Assembly: GCA_023512835.1 (NCBI GenBank)
Contig: CM042089.1
Coordinates: 558,001 to 622,000, forward strand
Direction of reading: 5' to 3'
DNA length: 64,000 bases
Origin: Taxillus chinensis
Taxonomy: Eukaryota; Streptophyta; Magnoliopsida; Santalales; Loranthaceae
Shown here: piece by piece, positions 26,001 to 35,536 of the stretch
Numbering within the stretch: position 1 is the stretch's first letter
Layout: each line of letters opens with the position of its first letter
The notes under the pieces: generated by a model
Told to the model about the DNA's origin: nothing
Seen by the model: only the letters and a program-made list of their open reading frames with translations
The model's database searches: none
Made by a program: the position numbers and the translations under genes

Positions 26001-27884
26001 TTTTGTTTTATGATTTGAATATTTATTAAGATTAAAGTTTAAATTTAACATTTTAACAATAAATTCTATTTAGAATGAAAAAAAAAATGTATCTTAAAAA
26101 GATTAAATTTTTTTAAAGTAATTCCATAAAAATTGGTTAGAAATATAATAGTGTGTTCGGATAATAAAGTAAAAATTAGAATAAAGTAACATATTATTCA
26201 ATAAGGATAGAGACATTCATAATCTTTAAAATATTATTCACACAAATCAATTACTTTTAATTTCATGTGAATAAATGTTTTCAATCACTTGAATTATAGA
26301 AAATTTAAATTAGAAATAGAGAAGGTGGTCAGAGATGTCTCAAGCTATGTGATATATTTTTTCAGCTAATATACTCTCAAAACATATGAAAAGTATATAG
26401 TAACACGAAATTTCAAAACTGCCGTCCATCGATATAGCCGTTAATCATGTTGAAGGGTAAAATTATTAATAACTATAATAATATTTTGTTTCTTTATTTT
26501 TATTTCCTATCTAATCTATAAAAATATATTTATTATTCTTTTTCCATCTCTTTTCTACTATTAACCAACCATCCCATAGAAAAATTATTTCCCACTTTTT
26601 TTCTTTTTTTTTTCTTTTTCACTTATTTTTTTTTCACCCAAATTTTACCTTTTGCCAAGCACATGTGAGTTTTTCCTAATTTTTTTTCACATAATTTTTT
26701 AATTGTTATAATAAATAAAATTTAAAAATATTATTTTAATAGAATTAAAAAATTATTAGAAATATGATGTAGAAAGTTTTTAAAAATAAATAAATTTTAG
26801 AATAAAATTTTAGAGTGTGATTTTTAGTTAAATTTTAAAGACAAATATAAAAAACTGAGCGAACCTAAAATTTAGTATTATATTTTTAGATTTAAATTTT
26901 ACCCATAACGTGAAGTACCCACATCTCTAATCCAAATGCCTTGAGATTTAGTAATTTTCTCTCATTTAAAAAAAAAAAAGAGACCGACATTATAAGTAGA
27001 CCCTGCACAATTTTATTAAATTCTTTTTACGTATTTTCTTTGTTACATTTTCTCATAAAATTAAGCACAAACTTAATTTTAGGTGGCTGCATCACATAGC
27101 TAAAGTACATAATTCACGAGTAACACTTGTAGTCACATTTGTTCAACCACCTATACCCTATCTAACCATATCTAATCTAACCAAGGAAACTCACAAGCCA
27201 GTCTCAAACATCCTAAATACCAATTTGTCATAAGCACCCCTTCGATGCTTGTCCGCATTGGGATTTTTGAAATCAACGCATTTTTAATTTGTCACCAATT
27301 CCCAGCTTAATTCCCATATGGGTTATGGTTTGTCTCATTCCCAGCTTGCCTTTTTTAAAAAAAGAAAGAAAAAAAAAGTTGATTGACCTTTTCATAAGAA
27401 AAAAGAAATTGCTACCACAACTTTGGAAGACCCAAAAAAGCTCCAAGCGGCTAAGTGCTTCCACTGCTTCAAAGACAAATTAGAAGTCCATGAGGGAGAA
27501 GGCTTGTCCAAGTGGACAGGGGGCAACAACCGCTGCTTGTGACATGTTTGATGTTTCTCCCACCTTACAATTGACCTTTTAAAAAAACAAACTTATTTGG
27601 TAATAAATAAACCTCACATACTGAAGCTTCCTATTTATCTTTCCCCTAATCGTTACATACATTATTAAAATAATATTAAAGAAGGAAATTTAAAAAATAT
27701 ATATAATTTTTTTTCATAGACAGACTGCAAACATCACAAAGCGACTGCTAGTAGAGTCTTAATTTTAGTTCAAACACTTGCCAACAACGAGGCCACACAA
27801 CACAAAAGGCCCAATTGGGCTGTTTATTGGATCCATCCACACGCCCAGCAACCACGTTTTAGAGGGGGTTCTAGTCCTAGTCTC
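23048..27884. other. Intergenic region with retrotransposon debris, no gene seen
   Basis: It contains a local duplication at about 23277-23395 (GTTGATTGGGCCATAA and GAATTTTTTATTTGTTCTGT each twice) and an LTR-element primer-binding site at 24256-24267. The rest is AT-rich DNA. The frame at 23669-24019 has no family resemblance. A slightly GC-richer patch at 25790-25960 and another at 27420-27560 show no exon. Confidence 0.6.
24200..24267 (+). mobile_element. LTR-retrotransposon remnant: LTR 3' end and tRNA-iMet primer-binding site
   Basis: TGGTATCAGAGC at 24256-24267 is the standard plant primer-binding site complementary to the 3' end of initiator Met tRNA. Three bases upstream the preceding sequence ends TTCTAACA, as an LTR should (CA end). 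The LTR start, a second LTR and any gag-pol frame were not found, so only a remnant or a TRIM-like short element is present. Confidence 0.6.
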
Positions 27885-28574
27885 CTAGAGCTTGCTGGAT
27901 ATGTTGATGGTCCTAGCTTTAGACGGCGGCTTTGGGGAGATGTCTTTGGGCACTACAACAGTGAGAACACCATTGACGAGCTGAGCCTTGATCTGATCCG
28001 CCTTCACGTCACCTGGCAATTCAATTTCCCGGTGGATATGGCACTTCCCACCCCCTCTCTCGGCCACGTGCCAAACAGTGTCCTTCCCTCCCCCCGGGGA
28101 ATGGGGTTCGTCCCTGCCACCTTCCCCTTTTATGTGCAGCACATTCTCATCATCCACGTGCAGTTTTATCTCATCTTTATCCAAACCTATTCAGGAGGGG
28201 GGAGGAGGAGGAGGACAGAACAACCTCGTTTAAACTCATGTATGAAATTAACAGACATATATAACAGAGGAACCTAACTGAATGAATGGTGCTGCCAAAG
28301 ACACCCTGTCTGAATTGACGAAGCAATTTCCACATGTGTTTGTTTTTCTCACAGTAACACGCGTAATTCAGGTAAACATACACGGTCTATAAATTAGGAG
28401 TTGTAATGGGTTGTGAAAATTTAAACCTGGAACGTTGAGCTTAAGGGTGTGAGCGGAAGGGGTTTCGAACCAGTCCATGGGAGCAGTCGATCCAGGCCAT
28501 GTTCGGTAGATACCAGCTGGGGTGGAGAAGAGCGAGCGTATGAAATGATCGCCGAACAGACCTCCTCCGGCCAT
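27885..28574 (-). CDS. Peroxisomal small heat-shock protein (Hsp20 family, Hsp15.7-like)
   Basis: Exons 28427-28574 and 27885-28186 join at CCAG|GTTTAA and AATAG|GT to give 149 aa. The N-terminal arm (MAGGGLFGDHF...) is followed by the alpha-crystallin domain, roughly residues 35-135: LKLNVPGLDKDEIKLHVDD, VLHIKGEG, WHVAER, REIELPGDVKADQIKA and NGVLTVVVPK. The protein ends SKL, a canonical PTS1 peroxisome-import signal, as I recall for Arabidopsis Hsp15.7, so the expected role is ATP-independent chaperoning in the peroxisomal matrix. Residues after VLHIKGEGG carry a Gly/Pro-rich insertion. Heat-shock elements lie about 160-230 bp upstream, which supports heat induction. The intron (28187-28426) separates the arm and first strand from the rest of the domain. 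Confidence 0.93.
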
Positions 28575-28730
28575 TGTCTTTCTCTTTCTCTTTTTGTTTT
28601 TTTAGTGCTCTTGTTGGGCTCACTCTCACTCCGACAAGTCTCTCCTCCTTGTTCAGGTTTGGGAAAGTAGGGATGTACCCAGAAAAGAAATAGGTATGAG
28701 ATTGTGGGGTTTCCTCGTTTTCAGATAGAG

Positions 28731-28750
28731 TCTAGAACGTTCTCTGGGAA
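28731..28750 (-). promoter_or_regulatory. Heat-shock element cluster (proximal)
   Basis: TCTAGAACGTTCTC contains the perfect core GAAcgTTC (28735-28742), flanked in register by imperfect units (GTC before, TGG after). This is the nGAAnnTTCn pattern bound by heat-shock factors, about 160 bp upstream of the small HSP start codon. Confidence 0.75.
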
Positions 28751-28786
28751 TTTATTTTAAATTGTTTATTTTTAACTACAGACGAG

Positions 28787-28804
28787 TTCTACAAGGTTCT
28801 GGAG
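28787..28804 (-). promoter_or_regulatory. Heat-shock element cluster (distal)
   Basis: The plus strand reads TTCtaCAAggTTCtgGAG: four alternating 5-bp units, with units 1 and 3 perfect and units 2 and 4 off by one base. Together with the proximal cluster it forms a two-site heat-responsive promoter. Confidence 0.6.
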
Positions 28805-28912
28805 AGTGGGGGAGATAACAACGGAGCAGTTATCTCCTGCAACTCGTGTTGATTACACTTGATCAGGAATCCAATCACTCTTTGGCACGCGCCCACTACA
28901 TCTACTGATCTA

Positions 28913-30165
28913 CATAGAGTATACAGTAGCAGCAAGGCAATGAAGTCCTTCCAAGGCTCCGAAAATGGCCAAAGAAAAACAAGTGATCATGAGTTTCATT
29001 CATGATCAATCCAACACTCCCTTAACTGACTGCCGCAACAAAACAGCATGCGTTTATGGAACCATATGACTTGGTTTCAACTTACTGCCGGGGGCCTTGT
29101 TCCTCAAAGCTTCCATAATTTATTTCAAACATAAGGACTCAGTAGAACTGATAATGGATTTTATTTCCATAATTTGTGTGCAAGGCCACGCCCAAACCCT
29201 TCTTCTGTTGCCCAAGAACTCACCTTGGCACACTTTTGCCCAAAGCCTTTTAGAGGGGACCCAAGGGACGCCAGTTATCAAACCATAAGAAAGCCTGTCC
29301 ACCATCTCCAATGATCATTTAAATCAAATGTTCAACCTTGTCACCAACTCCAAGAGGAGATTGCCCCTGTTTTTCCCATCTCTCATCAAACTTCCATAAA
29401 AAGATGCACTTCCACTCCACCCATACACAGGAGATTGCCCCTGAAACCTATCATCGTCATTGGAATAGGAACGGGAACGAGGAGAGCACCAAGTTTCATA
29501 CAAATATCATCCAAACAAATAAGAACACAATAACTAGGAATTTAGGACACTCGACAATTTTGGGAAAGTGCGCTAGTTCTCTATCAGAATTAAAGAGTAC
29601 ACAAAAATGAGACTGGACTTTTTTATTCTTTATTTATTTATTTTTGGTTAACAATGTCATACAGCCAACCCTGATAGTTGCGCTCAGGATACTGGATCTG
29701 GCTTATGATCTTACAAGCTTGCTTAAATATTTCCATTTTAAGCTCCAAATAATTGGTGAACAAAATTACAACTTAAAAAGAGTGGTTCAAGTAAAACCAT
29801 AAAATCAAATTTTAAAAGGAAAAAGAAAAGAAAACAAATGCCACAAAAAATAACTCCTGTCCTACAGAATTATGAAAGCCATGTTACTGATGCAGTTGAC
29901 TTTCTCTTTTGCTTTGTACCTAAACACAGCAGCCTAATTAGGCCATTTGGTTTAAAATAAGTCCTTGTATAAACAGGGAGCTAAAAACCCACCTCCTAAA
30001 CAACTTTCTTCGCTGGATGTACTCTCATTAACTCGAGACTTTTGGGGCTATCGGATTTTCTGAGATCATGGTATAAAAATGAAATAAAAATAGAGCATTA
30101 AAATAGAAACTAAATAACCTACCTTTGCATATGGACCTGATCCCTATGTCACACCATGTGAAGGC
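28913..30165 (-). mobile_element. LINE-containing duplicated segment, copy 1 (deleted version)
   Basis: This block is a near-identical copy, in the same orientation, of 39691-41177, which lies downstream of the paladin-type gene. It contains minus-strand remnants of a non-LTR retrotransposon (the segment after the reverse transcriptase). Relative to the other copy it has lost several internal pieces of about 10-60 bp, including the zf-RVT-like part, so it is the more eroded copy. It fills the space between the small HSP promoter and the 3' end of the PPR gene. Confidence 0.8.
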
Positions 30166-30293
30166 TAGTGAATCCAAAAATTGTTTGCTGTAGTTGTTTT
30201 TGCATAAACTATTGTGCATAAGCACATAAATCGGAATTGGAAAGACCCGATCCAATACAAATTTTGACCATATAAGAAGCTGTATCTATATTT

Positions 30294-32273
30294 CTACCAG
30301 TAATCTTTACAGGAGCAGAACCCATCTTTAAAATGGTGATACCTAAATCTGTCCCTAACAATAATTTCCCGCTCATACACCTTTGAAATGAATTTCGTTG
30401 CCTGGTGGCAATCCCCACACATCCTTAAGTTCTTTACAATTCGAATTGGAGTCCCAGGCGTCGTGTTCATCAAACCAAATGCAATTGCCAACTTCTCACT
30501 ATGCATTGACAATGCCGTCTCTCTATCTTCCTCATCGTCAATATCAAGCAAAACCTCTCCAAATTCTGGAACATATCCAGCGGCCTTCAACTTGGCTGTC
30601 ATCTCATCCAAGAACAAGTATAACTGCTTGGTCTGTGGGTGGGACCTGTCTCCCACAAGAAACTGATGGAGCCAACCCTTCAGCTCAATGGAGCTACAAC
30701 CTGGAGTTTTCTTTCTTCCTATTGTCTCAATCTTCTCTCTCACAACTTTTGCTTCGTTCCATCTACCAGAAGTGGAGTACATATTGGCCAATAAAATGTG
30801 ACAACCCAAATGATTAGAGTCCAATTCTTTGATAATTTTCCCCACTCGTTCTCCCCTTTCAATATCTTTATGAATCTTGCAAGCACTGAGAAATGCCCCC
30901 AATACGATGGTATCTGGAGCCATCGGCATGTTTAATATGATATCTTCAGCATCCTCTAAGAGCCCAGCTCGGCCAAGAAGATCTACCATACACCCATAGT
31001 GCTCGATTTCTGGTTCAATGCCATAAGAACTTGACATGGATTTAAAATAACCTCTTCCCTCCTCAACCATTTTAGCATGGCTGCAAGCACTGAGTAAGGC
31101 AACAAACGTAACTTTGTTTGGACTCAGCTTTTCAATCTTCATTTTCTCAAATACTCTAATTGCTTCCTCAGATTTCCCATGCATAGCATACCCCCCAATC
31201 ATGGCATTCCAAGGCCAAATGTTACGCATTGGACTGTATCCATGACAGAAAACTTTAGATGCAAATTCTATCTCCCCACATTTTGCATACATATCAATGA
31301 GGCCAGCTAGTAGCTGATCATTCATCTTGATCCCAAATTTGTTAATATAAACATGAATCCATCTTCCTTGATCCAGTGCCACCAAATTAGCACAGGCAGC
31401 AAGTGCACTGGTTAAGGTAAATTCATTTGGCCTGGGACCAATGGGTAACATTTCGTGAAACAGATCCAATGCCTCCACGTAGGAGCCTACCTAAAAATGA
31501 AGCCATATGTCATACATTTCCTTCTATCATTCAAATAGTTAATTTAAATCACGTTTTACATTAACTATTATTGGAGAGCAATAGATGGTTCGTTTTACCT
31601 GCACGTAACCAGCAATGATAGTACTCCAACAAACAATATCCCGCTTCGGCATTTCAAGGAACACCTCCTTGGCACGACCCATTTCGCCCGACCTAATATA
31701 CCCACTCATCAAAATATTCCACGAGTACAAATCCCGCTCCAATCCCCAATCAAACACCCTCTTAGCCTCCTCGAGCAATCCACATTGCGCGTACATATGG
31801 GTGACCGCGTTGGACACAAATACATTGCCCTCCAACCCACGCTTGACGGCATGAACCCGAACCTGCTCGCCCTCGGAAACCCAAGACCCAGAAGAAGCGC
31901 ACGGGCCGAAGACGAACACGAAGGTGTACCGGTTGGGAGAGGGGGCGGAGGCCCGGACCAGGGACCGGAATAGCAGGAGGACGGAAGCGGGCGTGGCCGC
32001 GTGGGCTTTGATGAGGGTGTTGTAGAGGAAGATGTCGGGGGTGGGAATTTGGTCGAACACTTGGTGGGCGTAGGGGGGCGAAGCGGGGTCGGCGAAGGGG
32101 AGGCGCTTGATGAGGGCGGTGGCAGGGACGGGGCGGAGGGCGAGGCCGGTGGTGATGAGATGGGCGTGGGCTTGCTTCACCTGTTCCATGGATTTGCATG
32201 AACCGAGGAAGGAGAGGGGTCCGTGGTTTGAACGCAACGGTCGTGGGCTGAGGGTGCAGTAAAATCGCTTCAT
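30294..32273 (-). CDS. PLS-class pentatricopeptide repeat protein with E, E+ and DYW domains
   Basis: Exons 31599-32273 and 30294-31490 join at CAG|GTAAAA and TTTTTAG|GT to give 623 aa. PPR repeats run from about residue 40 to 440 (for example DIFLYNTLIKAHA, NVFVSNAVTHMYAQCG, DIVCWSTIIAGYVQ, MYAKCGEIEFASKVF, HYGCMVDLLGRAGLLEDAE). They are followed by E/E+ motifs and a complete DYW deaminase domain. HSE at 555-557 and CGDC at 583-586 supply the zinc and catalytic residues, and the protein ends DYW. By family knowledge it is a chloroplast or mitochondrial C-to-U RNA-editing factor; the target site cannot be read here. The N-terminus MKRFYCTLSPRPLRSN is compatible with an organelle transit peptide. 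The 5' third is extremely GC-rich while exon 2 is ordinary. The 109-bp intron falls in a PPR repeat. The gene is divergent from the Alfin-like gene. Confidence 0.95.
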
Positions 32274-32944
32274 GCGTGCGTGTTTCAGTGTCTGCGTCCG
32301 AGCTCAGCTGCTGATTCGATCAGAAATCAGAAATCAGAAATCAGAAATCAGAAATGTAATTGGGGTCATTTGGCAAGGAATAAAGATTTAATTATTAATT
32401 TTGTTTTGATAAAAAAAAAATAATATAAATATTTTGAGTGAACCACCCCACCACCAATCATATTTTATTTTAATGTTGCCAAATCATATACTGTATGCGA
32501 GATAATTATGCATAAATGCATCAGCTTCACAATCTCCGTTTTTTCATCGCGCCAATCTTCAACTCCTTCCGCAAGTCTGCGAACTTGCTCCCAACACCAT
32601 TGAGACATCGCTTGCGTTGTTGTTGTTGTTGTTGTTTTTTGTTTTTTTTTTTTTTTTGGGTTCCCCAAATCGATTCATTTGCTTGGAGACCGAAGAGTTG
32701 AGTTTCGTCCCCCATCGGAATCGGACCAGCGCCGGCGACCGTCTAAACCCTAGTACATTCCCCTGCTTTTCGTGTTTTTTCTTTTCTTTTCCCACTTGTT
32801 CTTCGATTTACATCAATTTCTTTAACGATTCTTGGGTTTCATCGGTCGTTGTTCTTGATAGATTTGTTTATACGTCTATATACACACACAGAGAGAGACT
32901 CAAATTCACCTGTAAATTGTAGGGAATTCACCGACCATAACATC
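32274..32944. promoter_or_regulatory. Shared divergent promoter region of the PPR and Alfin-like genes
   Basis: 671 bp separate the two start codons, which face away from each other. The PPR side carries five copies of a 7-bp unit (ATCAGAA, 32319-32355) in its leader region. The Alfin-like side carries a (TTG)n/poly(T) tract near 32615-32658 and a CT/AC-rich leader up to 32930. No clear TATA box was found on either side, consistent with a TATA-less bidirectional promoter. Confidence 0.55.
32319..32355. repeat. 7-bp tandem repeat, five copies of ATCAGAA
   Basis: Five perfect tandem copies about 50 bp upstream of the PPR start codon, probably within its 5' UTR or promoter. No known cis-element is assigned. 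Confidence 0.9.
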
Positions 32945-35489
32945 ATGGATGCAGTAGAAGTTGTGGGTCGGAGGGCTGTAGAAGAGGTTTTCAACGACTT
33001 CATAGGCAGGCGTGCTGGCCTGATCAAGGCTCTCACTACTGGTTCCTTCTCTCTCTCTCACTCTCTCACTCTCTGTTTTTCTTTTTATGTGCATGTGGTC
33101 ACATAAATTGTTGTGTTTTGGGTGCAGACGTCGCGGAGTTCTGTCAGCAGTGTGATCCGGGTATGATGTTTTCTATTGCTTTGTGTACACGTATTCGTAT
33201 TTATATTGAAAGTGTTGTTATTATTGTTACTTAGTGTCGATGATTTGGGAGCAAAACAAGAAACCTTCATTATGGATTCTCTGGTAGGAGTCTTCAGTCC
33301 TAATGAGAGATTAAGGGACCCGAAGGTTCAAATTATATGGTTGTTGCTAGTTACTCGTGACAAAACAAGCACAATGGAATGGTTCACCCCTCAAAATCTA
33401 TGCGTGTTGATGCCACCCCCTCAGAGCTCTATTCTTAATTATTTCTACTTTGGATTGTGGAACCAGCTACAAGAGAATGTTGTCGTGTATTATTTAAAGA
33501 GCACTTGGGAAGAATCATTGTTCTCATTACTTCTAGACATCTAACCTACTTTCACAGCTCTGATTTATCTAATCCTACATAATAGTTGTTAGAGTAATCA
33601 TAATGAAATAGTCAAATATTTTAATAAATTTGTTTATATGAAACAATATTAGCTACAAATTTAACTCAAGATTTGTGTCTTAACTAAAAATTTTATTAAA
33701 TATTAAATTTTGAAGCACTGACTAGCCAAATTTGATTAACTGGTGCCTCTAAGTTTGAAATTTTAACAAAATTTATAGTGAAACATAGATCCCAGGTTGA
33801 ATTTGTGGTCAATATTACTACATGTAATCAAATTTATTGAAATATTTGGTTATTCCACTGTAAGTGCTCTTAGCCTACATAACTTTGGAGTTTAGTTGTT
33901 TGGTGGTACTCCTTAGTTCCTTTCTTGCACTCAAGTATATATAGGAATCATTTACATATTAATGAGGGGAGACTGGAGAAAGAATTTTAAATTCTGTTTT
34001 CATGTATAGTTATTTGAAGTAATTTTTGTTCTATTATATGCATTGATGTAATGGGCTTTAGGCCTTAAGTATTGACTTATTGTTGCGTCACTTGGGTTTA
34101 CATATATCTAGACTTTGGCTTATGATTATTAGAGTTCAAAGTGCTTTCGTTTTAAGACTAATTGATTGTGGGAGAGGTCAACATTGATTATTTATTAATC
34201 AATATTTGATTGGTAATTTTTTTGATGTGAAACATTTCTAACACATCTCTTCACGTGTCAACATGAATAATAAACACGAGCAGGAATCGTCAATAAGATA
34301 AAACATTAGAGAACATATTCACGGACTGAACATCATATTAGAGTCCGAAAGGCTTTAATCCTAAACTAGATGTTACTCTTAGATCTTTATTAATAAATAT
34401 TTAATTAGCAACTTTTGTGATGTGAGATATTTCTAACAATAATAATTAATTAATTAATATTATAATTAATTTTCATGAATGAATTGATTGTTGAATGTCC
34501 TCTCCCTCTCAAGCTTCTTCCTCCCTATTTTGCTCCCTTTCACATATTCTTATTCCCTTCTCGTCGCTTTTCTTCCTCTTCTTTGCTACCTTTTCAACAC
34601 CACACAAGTAAAATGTTGAATCATTGTAATAATTGGAGGTACATCTTGACTCAGTTCAGTGAAATGTTTTAGTTTTTATGGTTTCAAAATATAGAGCAGC
34701 ATTTAAAATCATACTTATCATAGATTGGAAAGTTATATGAGCAGATTATCTGTAATGGAACTGAAGGTGCTTTTTGTGCATGTATAATGTTTATCTTCAT
34801 CATAGTGCTTCATGATGTCATAGGTAATGATTGATTATTTACAAGAAGATTTTAATATTGTTTCTCAAGATACTACTTCTGTTTTATTAGAAAAGGAAAA
34901 CTTGTGTCTGTATGGACAACTAGATGGGAAATGGGAAGTTAGTTTGCCTGTTGATGATGTGCCGCCTGAGCTTCCAGAGCCAGCATTGGGAATAAACTTT
35001 GCCAGGGATGGGATGAAACAGGAGGATTGGTTATCACTGGTTGCCATTCACAGCGATTCGTGGTTACTTGCCGTTGCATTTTACTTTTGCGCACGCTTTG
35101 GACTGGGCAAAAATGAAAGGTAGCCTTGTTTGGAAATTATTATAGTATTCCTTTTTAATTAAAATTCTATATTGGTGTTTGTTTAGGCTTTTTCATATCC
35201 TTTAGTTTGACTTATAGTGCACAACATTTATTTCACCACATGGTCTATTATTATGATTAGTATTTAGACACCATGTTAATTTTAAAATTTATGTATAATT
35301 TGCAATTTATAGTTAGCTTAGATCACTCAAAGTGAACTAGTTATATTTAAAAATAGCACACAGTGGGGTGGCTATAAATACTGTAGATTTAGCTAACTTT
35401 TAAACAACTAACCAAATATAGGCCGTCTATATTACTAACTATATTATTGTTTATTATTATTTCTCTCCACATGTAATCTCTTATCTCCC

Positions 35490-35536
<47 letters not shown>

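Noticed and set aside
31762..32201. Arg/Pro/His-rich frames on both strands over PPR exon 1
   Set aside because: Shadow frames caused by the very high GC content of the exon; the PPR frame is the real one.
33176..33544. 122-codon frame in Alfin-like intron 2
   Set aside because: It lies wholly inside an intron bounded by confirmed exons and resembles no protein family.
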